The notes under the pieces were generated by a model. It was given only the letters and a program-made list of their open reading frames with translations, was not told where the DNA came from and did not search any database. 64,000 nucleotides of DNA from Rhizobium sp. Pop5. GTDB lineage: Bacteria; Pseudomonadota; Alphaproteobacteria; Rhizobiales; Rhizobiaceae. The position numbers and the translations under genes were made by a program. Below are positions 15,999 to 24,597 of this stretch, one piece after another; position 1 is the first letter of the stretch, and each line of letters starts with the position of its first letter. Location of the stretch: assembly GCF_024721175.1 (NCBI RefSeq), contig NZ_CP099399.1, positions 930,001-994,000 of the forward strand, given 5' to 3'.

Positions 15999-17141
15999 AT
16001 GACAGCTCACATGAACATAGTCGCATCCACCAAGATCCTGGTCCTTTCCGACGATGCGGCTGCAGCGAGCTTGATGCTCGATACGTTCGGGTCGCTTTCC
16101 CGTTACGATGTCCGCCATCTGGCGTTGAAGGCGCTCGCAGAAAAAGGCCGGTTCGACCCGACGCAGTTCGACCTGATCGTTCTCGACGTCGACAACGGGA
16201 AATTGCTGCATCAGCCGGAGCTTTTCGCGTTTCGCACCAGCTATCGGGACATTCCGCTCGTCGTCGTTTCCGAAGACCTGCCGGACGACATGCTGCGGCT
16301 GCTCTTCCGCCTGAACGGCAATGACTGGCTGAAGAAGCCGCTCGAGCGCCGCGCACTGATCGACATGATTTCGACCCATGCGCCAGGCACTGGGGCGAGC
16401 GACAGCAGGGTGCATGCCGTGGTCTCGGCCGTCGGTGGCGCGGGCGCCAGCATGATCGCTTCGTCGCTTGCGCATGTGCTGGCCCAGCCGACCAAGAATT
16501 CCACGCCGCGGATCGACTTGTTCGACACGGATTTTTGCTCCGGGACGCTTGGTTACTATCTCAACCTCGTCAATGACTACGACTTGAAACCAGTCATCGC
16601 CAATCCTTCCCGGGTCGATCTGGAATTCATCGATCTGGTCCGAAAGCGTCATTCGGGGGGCTTTTCACTGCTTTCCTTCAAGCAGCCATCGGTTCTTCTG
16701 GCGCCGAAGGGCCGTGAACTCGTGCTGCGCATGCTCGACGTGGCCGCGTTCGAGAGCGATCACACGATCATCGACGTTCCCTATTATGACACGCCGTGGA
16801 AATACGAAGTGCTCACCTCGGTCAACAGCGTCTGCATCGTCACCGAAATGACGGTCCCTGCGCTTTCTCAAGCCAAGGATCTGTTTGCCAATCTGGTGCG
16901 GCTGCGTGGCAGTGCGGATCAGATATTCATCGTCATCAACAAATATCGCTCCAAGCTTTTCGGCCTCGGCCTGCGCCGGCAACAAACGGAAAAGATATTC
17001 AAGGAGATCCCGACGCATGTCATCGGGGATGACTGGGAGACTTTGAGCGAGGCGGTCAACCGGGGCGTGCTGCCATTTCAAGTGAATTCCCGGGCGCGCT
17101 TCTGCGGCGCGGTCGGTAAACTTGGAGCACTGGTGCGATGA
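15999..17141 (+). CDS. cpaE: Pilus localisation protein CpaE/TadZ
   Basis: CpaE/TadZ proteins place the Tad machine at the cell pole. The 380-residue protein has an atypical receiver domain (~1-125; ILVLSDDAAAASLMLDTFG, LIVLDVDNG) and a ParA/MinD-like ATPase domain (~140-380). The P-loop reads VVSAVGGAGASMIASSLAH: the lysine of the deviant Walker A motif is absent, so ATP hydrolysis may be lost or changed. Later elements are recognisable (LFDTDFCSGTLGYYL, IIDVPYYDTPW). Its TGA overlaps the next ATG (ATGA). Confidence 0.88.
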   Translation: MTAHMNIVASTKILVLSDDAAAASLMLDTFGSLSRYDVRHLALKALAEKGRFDPTQFDLIVLDVDNGKLLHQPELFAFRTSYRDIPLVVVSEDLPDDMLRLLFRLNGNDWLKKPLERRALIDMISTHAPGTGASDSRVHAVVSAVGGAGASMIASSLAHVLAQPTKNSTPRIDLFDTDFCSGTLGYYLNLVNDYDLKPVIANPSRVDLEFIDLVRKRHSGGFSLLSFKQPSVLLAPKGRELVLRMLDVAAFESDHTIIDVPYYDTPWKYEVLTSVNSVCIVTEMTVPALSQAKDLFANLVRLRGSADQIFIVINKYRSKLFGLGLRRQQTEKIFKEIPTHVIGDDWETLSEAVNRGVLPFQVNSRARFCGAVGKLGALVR

Positions 17142-17689
17142 CGGCGATCCGCGCCGCCGATGTCGGCTTTGCAGTTTTGGCAATTCTGGCCGCTGTCGGG
17201 GATGCCGCGGCAGGCGGGCTTGTCCCGCGAAGCCTTGGGCCGACGACAAGCGCCGTGGTGGCGATCGAGAAAAGCTACGCGGCTGGGACAATCGTCATCG
17301 TCAGCGGCAATCGTACGCTGGATCTCGTCATCTCCGAAGGACGGGCGATCCGTTACAAAATTGGCGTCGGACGAGACGGATTTCGGTGGAGCGGTACCGT
17401 CAAGGTGGGGCGGAAGGCAGAGTGGCCTGACTGGCGCCCGCCTGCTGAGATGAAGGCGCGCTCGGCTGGACTTCCGGACCTGGTACCTGCAGGGCCGCTC
17501 AATCCCTTGGGTGCTCGCGGGATCTATCTCTACAAGGGCGGGACCGACACGCTCTACCGCATTCATGGAACGAACGAGCAGTCGACGGTCGGTGGCTTCG
17601 CGTCATCGGGCTGTTTTCGCATGAGCAATGCCGACGTCATCGATCTCTATGAGAGGGTGAAAGTCGGTTCCACGGTCATTGTAAAGTAA
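17138..17689 (+). CDS. L,D-transpeptidase embedded in the Tad operon
   Basis: This 183-residue YkuD-family enzyme is predicted to act on peptidoglycan. It has a cleavable or anchoring hydrophobic N-terminus (VGFAVLAILAAVGDAAAG), no lipobox, and the catalytic motif HGTN (His143) with SSGCFRM (Cys159). It resembles the lipoprotein enzyme at 1118 throughout (RKAEWPDWRP, NPLGARGIYLYKGG). It starts in the cpaE stop (ATGA) and ends 19 bases before cpaF, so it is clearly part of the operon. Local wall remodelling for pilus passage is a plausible, unproven role. Confidence 0.9.
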   Translation: MTAIRAADVGFAVLAILAAVGDAAAGGLVPRSLGPTTSAVVAIEKSYAAGTIVIVSGNRTLDLVISEGRAIRYKIGVGRDGFRWSGTVKVGRKAEWPDWRPPAEMKARSAGLPDLVPAGPLNPLGARGIYLYKGGTDTLYRIHGTNEQSTVGGFASSGCFRMSNADVIDLYERVKVGSTVIVK

Positions 17690-17708
17690 CAGTTGAGGGG
17701 TGGGACGC

Positions 17709-19154
17709 ATGGCGAACGGTATCATCGGGCGCTTCTACAAGCGGGAGCCGGAAAACCAGGAACATCTGGAGGCCGCCGAACTGTCCGTGGTCGGCGCACT
17801 TCAGAGCATGCCTGCCCAGCCGGCCTCTGACAGCGCCGCGGCGAGAGACGAGGAGGCTTCGCTCGGGCCGGACATGGTTTCGGAGCGGGTCAATCTGCAC
17901 CGCTACCTGCTCGATCGCATCAACCTCGGGATCCTCGACACACTCGACAACGAGGAGATCGCCACCGAGATCCGGCCGTTGGTCAAGGACTATATCCGGA
18001 GTAACAACTTTCCGCTGAATGCCAAGGAAATCAACGATCTGATCCGCGATATCACCGACGAGATGCTCGGGCTGGGACCGATCGAGCCGCTGCTGGCCGA
18101 CGACACAATCGCAGATATTCTCATCAACGGCTACAACAGCGTCTATGTCGAGCGGAGCGGCAAGCTCGAGAGCACCGCCGTGCGGTTCAAAGACGAGGAT
18201 CATCTCCTTCGGGTGATCAACAAGATCGTCTCGGCGGTTGGCCGCCGCGTCGACGAGTCAACGCCGATGGTTGACGCCCGCCTCAAGGATGGCTCGCGTG
18301 TCAACGTCGCCATCCGGCCGATCTCGGTCGATGGACCGCTCGTTTCCATCCGCAAATTCACGCGCAAGCCGCTGACATTGGAGCGCCTGGTGCAATATGG
18401 CGCCATGGCCGATGCGATGCGCATCCTTCTGAGCGCCGCGGTCAAGGGCAAGGTGTCCATGGTCATTTCAGGCGGCACCGGTTCCGGCAAGACCACCTTG
18501 CTGAACGCGCTCTCGTCGCAGATTTCCCCAAAGGAGCGCCTGATCACCATCGAGGATGCGGCCGAGCTTCAACTGCAGCAGCCACATGTCGGGCGTTTGG
18601 AAACCCGACCGCCGACACTCGACGGACGCAACGAGATCCGTCAACGCGAACTCTTGAAAAACGCCCTGCGCATGCGTCCCGACCGCATCATCGTCGGCGA
18701 AGTACGCGGCGACGAGGCGTTCGACATGCTGCAGGCGATGAACACCGGCCACGAGGGGTCGATGACGACCATTCACGCCAACACGCCGCGCGATGCCGTC
18801 GGCCGGCTTGAGCAGATGGTCGGCATGGCAGGGATGCCGATGTCGCAGTTGAGTATTCGCTCGCAGATCTCGTCCGCCATCACCATGATCGTGCAGGTCC
18901 AGCGCCTGAGCGACGGCAGCCGCAAGATCGTCTCGATTTCGGAGATCACCGGCATGGAGGGCGAAGTCGTGCAGATGCAGGAGATTATGAAATTCAAGAA
19001 AATCGGCACCGATGAAGGCGGGCGGATCCATGGAGAATTCCGCGCCACCGGCATCCGGCCGCGGTTCGTCGAAGAATTCGCCGAACTCGGGATCGAGATC
19101 CCTTTGACGATTTTTGATCCCGGCAAACCGCTGCAGACGGGACCCGTTCAATGA
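17709..19154 (+). CDS. cpaF: Tad pilus secretion ATPase CpaF/TadA
   Basis: CpaF/TadA is the hexameric cytoplasmic ATPase that powers pilus extension and retraction. The 481-residue protein has the GSPII_E fold: Walker [17 protein letters not shown] (~residues 256-271), the Asp box [20 protein letters not shown], Walker [13 protein letters not shown] and the His box [16 protein letters not shown] 17709 is preferred because GAGGGG is eight bases before it; GTG 17700 is also in frame. The variable N-terminal ~60 residues are charged. It overlaps tadB by 4 bases. Confidence 0.95.
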   Translation: MANGIIGRFYKREPENQEHLEAAELSVVGALQSMPAQPASDSAAARDEEASLGPDMVSERVNLHRYLLDRINLGILDTLDNEEIATEIRPLVKDYIRSNNFPLNAKEINDLIRDITDEMLGLGPIEPLLADDTIADILINGYNSVYVERSGKLESTAVRFKDEDHLLRVINKIVSAVGRRVDESTPMVDARLKDGSRVNVAIRPISVDGPLVSIRKFTRKPLTLERLVQYGAMADAMRILLSAAVKGKVSMVISGGTGSGKTTLLNALSSQISPKERLITIEDAAELQLQQPHVGRLETRPPTLDGRNEIRQRELLKNALRMRPDRIIVGEVRGDEAFDMLQAMNTGHEGSMTTIHANTPRDAVGRLEQMVGMAGMPMSQLSIRSQISSAITMIVQVQRLSDGSRKIVSISEITGMEGEVVQMQEIMKFKKIGTDEGGRIHGEFRATGIRPRFVEEFAELGIEIPLTIFDPGKPLQTGPVQ

Positions 19155-20104
19155 CCCTGACACTCCTTTACGCGGCCGTTTTCACCGCGGCCCTTGTCGC
19201 AGTCGAAGCGATCATGCGCGGCTATTTCAGGACATCCGAACGCCACCGCGCTGTGAACCATCGGCTGAGCCTGCTCGAGGTCAGCGATGATCATCGCAAG
19301 ACCTATAGCGATATGCTGAAGGAGCGCGGTGCCGCAAGCAGTTGGCGGCAAGTCGCCATGATGCAGCGGCTGTTGCGGTTCTACGCCCAGTCGGGGATCA
19401 AGTTCGATGCCAGGCGATTTGCTCTCTTCGCGATCGCGGGCGCACTATTGACCTGGCTGGTCGTTCAGTTCCTCGTGCCGAGCACTCTGTTCAGGATCCC
19501 CGTCTTTCTCCTCGTCTGCCTCTTCATCCCGGCACTGGTCGTCTGGCGCGCCCGGGCGCGGCGCATGAGGAAATTCGAACAGAAGCTTCCGGAAGCGCTC
19601 GATGTCGCCAATCGCAGCTTGGCCGCCGGCCATCCGCTGCCGGCGGCGATTTCTTTGGTGGCACGCGAGATGCCTGATCCGATCGGCACCGAGTTCGGTC
19701 TCCTCTCGGACGAACTCACCTACGGCGTGACGCTGGACGACGCCCTCGTCAATTTGGCGGACCGGGTCGGCGTCGAGGATCTGAACCTGCTTGCGATATC
19801 GCTGAGCGTACAGGCAGGCACCGGTGGAAATCTCGTAGAGATCCTGCAGAACCTTTCGAAGACGCTGCGAGACCGATCGATGCTGAAGGCAAAGGTCAAG
19901 GCGATTTCCTCGGAAGGACGCATCACCGCGATCTTCATGTCGATGTATCCGTTTCTGCTCTACGCGATGATCAAGGCGTTGTCGCCGACCTACTTCGATC
20001 CCGTCTGGGATAGCGGCCACGGCACCGTCTTGGTGTGCGTGCTGCTGGCCGTCATGGCGATCGGGAATGTCATTCTCTACAAGATGGTCAACTTCGAGTA
20101 CTGA
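19151..20104 (+). CDS. tadB: Tad pilus inner-membrane platform protein TadB
   Basis: This 317-residue type II secretion F-domain protein forms part of the inner-membrane platform. An N-terminal membrane helix, a pair near 95-140 (FALFAIAGALLTWLVVQFLV) and two C-terminal helices (FMSMYPFLLYAMIKAL; TVLVCVLLAVMAIGNVIL) enclose a cytoplasmic T2SF domain with FEQKLPEALDVANRSLAAG and VQAGTGGNLVEILQNLSKTLRDR. The start overlaps the cpaF stop (ATGA), and tadC follows after 7 bases. Confidence 0.93.
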   Translation: MTLTLLYAAVFTAALVAVEAIMRGYFRTSERHRAVNHRLSLLEVSDDHRKTYSDMLKERGAASSWRQVAMMQRLLRFYAQSGIKFDARRFALFAIAGALLTWLVVQFLVPSTLFRIPVFLLVCLFIPALVVWRARARRMRKFEQKLPEALDVANRSLAAGHPLPAAISLVAREMPDPIGTEFGLLSDELTYGVTLDDALVNLADRVGVEDLNLLAISLSVQAGTGGNLVEILQNLSKTLRDRSMLKAKVKAISSEGRITAIFMSMYPFLLYAMIKALSPTYFDPVWDSGHGTVLVCVLLAVMAIGNVILYKMVNFEY

Positions 20105-20111
20105 GGCGGTC

Positions 20112-21056
20112 ATGTCGAGTGAGTATGGAATTTACCTCATCGTCTTCTTTGCAGTACTGATCTTTTCTGCAGCGGCATCAGAGTTGTTTTTTCGGCAGCG
20201 CGAGGTTTCGGTGCGGGTGTCGAAGAGCTCGACGGCAACAGGCGAGGAGTTCCACCTTGGCGATACGACCATTGCCGACCTCGGCGAGGCAGAAAACCGC
20301 CTCATCCGTCGCTATTTCGAGATTACTCGACGTGACACCAATGCGAACTCCACCCAGAACCGGCTGATCCGGGCGGGGTATTTCGCTGCCGGCGCCGTCA
20401 CCACCTTCCAGGTGGTTCGCGCGGTGGTCTGTGTCAGCGTGCTGGTCGCGGCGGTCTGGGTTTTAAACAGGGTCGCGCCTGATATGTCACAGCTGGCGAC
20501 GCTGATTGTTGCCATGTTCGCTGCGGGTGTAACCTTTATTCTGGTCAATATCTATATCGACCGGCGTGGCGCCGCCAAGGAGAGGGAGTATCGCCGCCTC
20601 TTTCCCGATTTCATGGATATGCTGATCGTCTGCCTCGATGCGGGGATGAGCATCGAGGCGGCGGCCAACCGTGTTGCCCGGGAGTTCGTCGACAAGCGGC
20701 AGGATTTCGGCCTGCATCTCTCGATCATGATGCTGGAAGTGCGGGGCGGCCGGCGATTGCGCGAGGCGCTCGCCAACCTTGCCACCCGCCTCAGGATTGA
20801 CGAGGCCCGGGCCCTTTCCGTTCTGTTCCGCCAATCAGAGGAACTCGGGACCAGCGTAACGCAGACGTTGCGAGTCTACTGCAAGGAAATGCGCGATCTC
20901 CGTATTGTTCGCGCGGAGGAAAAGGCAAACGCCCTGCCGGTCAAAATGCTGCTGCCGCTTGGCGCGTTCCTTTTTCCGGTAAGCCTCATCATCGTTCTCG
21001 TTCCCGTAGTTATCCGCGTTGTGGATCTTTTGATCAGCATGAAACCCGGCGGTTGA
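20112..21056 (+). CDS. tadC: Tad pilus inner-membrane platform protein TadC
   Basis: This 314-residue T2SF-domain protein is the partner of TadB in the platform. Membrane helices lie at the N-terminus (IYLIVFFAVLIFSAAAS), near 100-150 and at the C-terminus. The conserved domain has FPDFMDMLIVCLDAGMSIEAA, and RQSEELGTSVTQTLRVYCKEMRDLRIVRAEEKA. The start at 20112, 7 bases after tadB, is preferred to the upstream in-frame codon at 20067, which lies inside tadB. It precedes an AAA+ gene by 15 bases. Confidence 0.92.
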   Translation: MSSEYGIYLIVFFAVLIFSAAASELFFRQREVSVRVSKSSTATGEEFHLGDTTIADLGEAENRLIRRYFEITRRDTNANSTQNRLIRAGYFAAGAVTTFQVVRAVVCVSVLVAAVWVLNRVAPDMSQLATLIVAMFAAGVTFILVNIYIDRRGAAKEREYRRLFPDFMDMLIVCLDAGMSIEAAANRVAREFVDKRQDFGLHLSIMMLEVRGGRRLREALANLATRLRIDEARALSVLFRQSEELGTSVTQTLRVYCKEMRDLRIVRAEEKANALPVKMLLPLGAFLFPVSLIIVLVPVVIRVVDLLISMKPGG

Positions 21057-21071
21057 GCCAAGCGAGGTCGT

Positions 21072-22376
21072 ATGCAGTATTCGCTCGAACAGGATCGTAA
21101 GGAAGCCATCATTTCCCTCGATCCGCGTATGCCAATGGCACCGGCAGGCATAGACCAAGCCGGGCTGGATCCGTCATTCCTGCTTCGGCTGGCGTCAAAA
21201 TGTGCGGCCGAGCAGGATACAACCACGGCCTCGTATCTGGCTGACCGGATGAAATTGCCGAAGGTGATCGTCAATATCCTGATCAAGGAACTTGTGAAAC
21301 TCGCATACCTCGAGGCTCGCGGCCTGGCTGGTGAGGATGTGAGATCCGATATTCGATATGCGCTTTCAATGAAGGGGCTCGAATATGCCCACGCGGCGTC
21401 GCGTCAATGCCAATATATCGGCCCGGCGCCGGTGTCGCTGGAGGCGTTCTGCCGGCAAATAGGTTTGCAGTCGATCCATCACGAGCGCGTGACCCCAGAG
21501 CGGCTGACCGACAGCCTTGACGGGTTGGTGCTCTCAGGGGCTCTGGTCGAAAAGCTCGGCCCGGCCATCAATTCCGGCCGCTCGATCCTGCTTTACGGGC
21601 CACCCGGAAACGGAAAGACGAGCATTGCCGAGCGGACGTCGCAACTGTTTTGCCAGACGATCTGGGTGCCCTACGCCATCGAGGTCGGCGGCCATGTCAT
21701 CAGTTTCTATGACGAAGCCGTGCATCACTCCGTATCGGAGGCTGACGCGGGCTCTCATCCGAAAGCGGATCAACGATGGATCGAATGCCGGCGTCCGGTG
21801 ATCAAGACGGGCGGGGAATTGACCCTCGATCAGCTCGATCTCACCTTCAACGCAGGGCCAAATGTCTATGAGGCGCCCATCCACTTGAAGGCATCGGGCG
21901 GTGTTTTCATCATCGATGACTTCGGGCGCCAACAGGTGGCGCCGCAGGCGCTGATCAATCGCTGGATTGTGCCGCTCGAGCGCGGATATGACTTCCTGAC
22001 GCTGCACACCGGCAAGAAGTTCAAGGTTCCCTTTGACGAGCTGGTGGTATTTTCGACGAATATCGCACCGAAGGATCTTTCCGACGAGGCCGGCTTGCGG
22101 CGCTTGAAATACAAGATCTTTGTGAACACGCCGTCGCGCGACGAATATCTCAGAATCTTCAAATCCTATGCCGGCGGCACCGGATTGGTTGTCAGTGATC
22201 CAGACCTGAACCTGTTCTACGATCGTAAGTACAGCGGTAATGTGCCGGCGTCCTGCTATCATCCGAAATATCTTCTGGATTTCGTCGGTTCCTACTGTGA
22301 TTTCAACGGCATAGATAGAAACGCATCGCTCGACATGCTCGAACGGGCATGGGAAGGTGTGTTTACATCGGAATGA
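21072..22376 (+). CDS. AAA+ ATPase appended to the Tad operon, function unknown
   Basis: This 434-residue cytoplasmic protein has an N-terminal region resembling a winged helix (~30-105; KVIVNILIKELVKLAYLEARG) and an AAA+ domain: Walker A LLYGPPGNGKTS (~174-185), Walker B VFIIDDFGRQQ (~277), a sensor-like VVFSTN (~328), and a C-terminal helical lid. The second Walker B acidic residue is Asp rather than Glu. It follows tadC by 15 bases in the same direction, so it is probably co-transcribed. It is not one of the classical Tad components; it may regulate or remodel the machine. Confidence 0.75.
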   Translation: MQYSLEQDRKEAIISLDPRMPMAPAGIDQAGLDPSFLLRLASKCAAEQDTTTASYLADRMKLPKVIVNILIKELVKLAYLEARGLAGEDVRSDIRYALSMKGLEYAHAASRQCQYIGPAPVSLEAFCRQIGLQSIHHERVTPERLTDSLDGLVLSGALVEKLGPAINSGRSILLYGPPGNGKTSIAERTSQLFCQTIWVPYAIEVGGHVISFYDEAVHHSVSEADAGSHPKADQRWIECRRPVIKTGGELTLDQLDLTFNAGPNVYEAPIHLKASGGVFIIDDFGRQQVAPQALINRWIVPLERGYDFLTLHTGKKFKVPFDELVVFSTNIAPKDLSDEAGLRRLKYKIFVNTPSRDEYLRIFKSYAGGTGLVVSDPDLNLFYDRKYSGNVPASCYHPKYLLDFVGSYCDFNGIDRNASLDMLERAWEGVFTSE

Positions 22377-22436
22377 TTGCGGACTTGGCGCTGACCGCGG
22401 CCAACGCAGACTTAACGACTTACGGGGAGTAAACGA

Positions 22437-23009
22437 ATGACCAGCATTCCAAGTATCGAGGTCGAAGCAGAACACCCAAAACCAAGCAATTTGCGGGCCA
22501 TAGAGCCGAAAGGCTCAAAAAGCCCGCTCCTCGTCGGTTTGCTCCTGATGCTTCTGCCTGTGAATGCCGGCGTTCTCATCTATACCGCCAAGAACTCAGC
22601 GGATGTTCGCGAGAGCCGCGAGACGATCGCCGCGCTGAAAAGGTCCATCGATGGTCTGAGAGGACAGATCGAAAAGCAGTCGAGCAAGATCGCGGATAAT
22701 GCCAAGGCCGACGAAGTCGCACTTATCCACCAAGAGATGGGTGACCTGCAAAAGGCTATCTCGTCGATCAACGAACAGCGCAACGACACAAGCGGTCTAC
22801 GCATGGGTTCAGCTTTGGTCCTGAGCGCGCCCGGCAAGGAACCAGCACAATTTTTCGCTCCGCCGCCCCGCGCCCTGGCAGCGGAAACTCAAACTCCGGA
22901 TAGCACTCTTGCATCCATCGAAGCCGGGGGCATTTCAGTGAACAACCTGCCGCATTACGAACGAACACTCTCGCCGGAAGGCCAGCTCATACTTCGGAAG
23001 GCACGGTAA
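22437..23009 (+). CDS. Coiled-coil single-pass membrane protein at the Tad operon end
   Basis: This 190-residue protein is of unknown function. A ~28-residue cytoplasmic N-terminus precedes one membrane helix (LLVGLLLMLLPVNAGVLIYTA), then a predicted coiled coil at ~50-115 (ETIAALKRSIDGLRGQIEKQ and heptads beyond) and a low-complexity, Pro/Ala-rich tail. GGGGAG lies before the ATG. It follows the AAA+ gene by 60 bases. The layout suggests an inner-membrane scaffold with a periplasmic coiled coil working with the pilus machine. Confidence 0.7.
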   Translation: MTSIPSIEVEAEHPKPSNLRAIEPKGSKSPLLVGLLLMLLPVNAGVLIYTAKNSADVRESRETIAALKRSIDGLRGQIEKQSSKIADNAKADEVALIHQEMGDLQKAISSINEQRNDTSGLRMGSALVLSAPGKEPAQFFAPPPRALAAETQTPDSTLASIEAGGISVNNLPHYERTLSPEGQLILRKAR

Positions 23010-23123
23010 ACAAAGACGTCACCGAAATCTCCAAAGCAATGGCTGCCAGGAGGCGCCGCGCCGATGCTCGCAATGCAGCAAGGGCGCTCTCATCCCGACG
23101 CAGATTGCCGATCGCTGAAGGGC

Positions 23124-23654
23124 CTATCCCCGCTGAGCGTAATTCACACTGTTCTTCATCAATTCGAGATTGCGGGCAGTGATTTCGTTTCCTGGATCAA
23201 GCTCGTAGGCTTTCAGGAAATACCGTCTGGCAGTGCGCAAATCACCGCGTAATAGGTGGGAATAGCCGAGATTGTTGTAGTAGACCGGGGTGTTGCCGAT
23301 CATTCGAGAGAGTTGCTGGTAGGCGCGATCGGAAGTGTCGAAGCGGGCAACCATGTCGGCTGAGGCCGCCAAGCCTAGCCAAGCGGCCGGATCCTGCGGA
23401 AAAACGTCAACCGCTCGCTTGTAAATGGCGTAGGATTTTCCGTAGTTCTTTTCCTGAAACTGCAGTTTGCCGTTGGTTATCAACTCGTCGTTCTTATAGA
23501 AGGCGACGGCTGAGTCATCCTCGAGAGTTTTTGCACTGTCGCCATAAGCAGCCAGACCATCAACGCCGGATGACTGGCACCCAGCTAAGATCGCTCCAGC
23601 CGCTATCAAAAACGCAATGCATTTAGTTCCAGCTCTGATCTGCATCATCGGCAA
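23124..23654 (-). CDS. tadD: TPR lipoprotein TadD
   Basis: TadD is an outer-membrane-facing lipoprotein needed for secretin assembly in other Tad systems. The 176-residue protein has a lipobox (GAILAGC) and then two to three TPR-like repeats (GKSYAIYKRAVDVFPQDPAA; VYYNNLGYSHLLRGDLRTAR). It is on the minus strand and converges with the coiled-coil gene. The TTG at 23654 is about five bases after a GGGGGA sequence; ATG codons at 23648 and 23645 are alternatives. Confidence 0.88.
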   Translation of the reverse strand: MPMMQIRAGTKCIAFLIAAGAILAGCQSSGVDGLAAYGDSAKTLEDDSAVAFYKNDELITNGKLQFQEKNYGKSYAIYKRAVDVFPQDPAAWLGLAASADMVARFDTSDRAYQQLSRMIGNTPVYYNNLGYSHLLRGDLRTARRYFLKAYELDPGNEITARNLELMKNSVNYAQRG

Positions 23655-23895
23655 CTTGATCCCCCATCAGACATTCATACCTAAGACTCGGATCTGTTCA
23701 CCGGAAATCATCGTAAAAAAAAGCTAACAACTCAAGAATTTGAGCAAATAGTCGCAAAAAAGCGACAGATGCGGCCTTCGCCGGAATGCGAGAGCGTGAT
23801 AAAATGCCTGCTATCCAAAGTAGGCATGCTGTGCCACCCATGACTCCTTGAGTTGAAATCGATCAACGTCGCCTATCCTGCTCTGAGGTGAAAGG
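23655..23895. other. Divergent intergenic region, AT-rich
   Basis: This is 241 bases between tadD and the orphan membrane-protein gene. The stretch 23690-23770 is AT-rich with A-tracts (around 23710 and 23755) and is probably the tadD promoter region. I see no defined operator or RNA here. Confidence 0.4.
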
Positions 23896-24411
23896 ATGGA
23901 ACGCCGCATGCGGATCGCTATTTTCACGCTGATGCGACTTGGGCCATCACTGGCTTACGCGATAGCATCGAACTTTGTTCTCAGCATACCGCTCCTGGAA
24001 AGCCACCCCTCAAGTGCGTTCGCATGGTGGCTGCATATGACACTGCTTCCGGTCATGCGCGAGCCCATCTATCTGCTTTTGGCGGTACCTGGCGTTGGAA
24101 TTTGGAGCGCCGCGGTCCTGTTGACGCTTGCATCGATTTTCGGGATTCGAGTGGCCATGCAGCCGCAAAGACACCGCCGTTCGGGGTTCATTCATGCCCA
24201 TATCGCGCTGATCGCGACCGGTCTGCCTATGGGGCGGGGAGCGGTTGCGCAAGCCGGGCTTTCCGAGTTTGCGTTGCCTCAATTTCAACAAGGCGACTGG
24301 TCGTTTCTGCCGCTGTCTCATTCACCGCTTGGGACCTTCCTTTTCATATCGGTGTTTTTGGCTTGCATTTGTAGCCATTTAACAGTCATCAAGCGTGCAA
24401 TATCGGCGTGA
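23896..24411 (+). CDS. Orphan membrane protein, unknown function
   Basis: This 171-residue protein has about four hydrophobic segments (LAYAIASNFVLSIPLLE; WWLHMTLLPVM to LLLAVPGVGIWSAAVLLTLA; FIHAHIALIATGLPM; FLFISVFLACICSHLTVI). It lies just inside the right boundary of the pilus island, ending 62 bases before the right direct repeat. I do not recognise a family and codon use is less biased than in neighbouring genes, so it may be young, acquired or spurious. Of the alternative starts, ATG 23908 is also possible. Confidence 0.5.
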   Translation: MERRMRIAIFTLMRLGPSLAYAIASNFVLSIPLLESHPSSAFAWWLHMTLLPVMREPIYLLLAVPGVGIWSAAVLLTLASIFGIRVAMQPQRHRRSGFIHAHIALIATGLPMGRGAVAQAGLSEFALPQFQQGDWSFLPLSHSPLGTFLFISVFLACICSHLTVIKRAISA

Positions 24412-24473
24412 TGGAAAAGGGTTGAGCCGCCCCCGCCAAAGGCGCCGCAACACGTACCTCGAGTCGCGGCAGC

Positions 24474-24597
24474 GTCGCTCGCCAAGACCTTGAATATCCT
24501 CCGGAACAAGGCCAAGCTGCCATTTCATCGCCAGCAGCCTTTCAATCCATGAGGGTCTTTCACCAGCCATGCCCGATACTTACCCGCTCTCGAATCT
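24474..24597. repeat. Right copy of ~120-bp direct repeat flanking the Tad island
   Basis: This segment aligns to 9187-9310. Here the aminotransferase start (24569) is intact, while the other side is a dead glutamine synthetase start: on the minus strand it reads MALFRRIFKVLASD, against MALSRRIFKVMASD at the intact gene, and all similarity ends after GCGAGCGAC. Each copy thus preserves the opposite half of an ancestral divergent pair. Confidence 0.85.
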
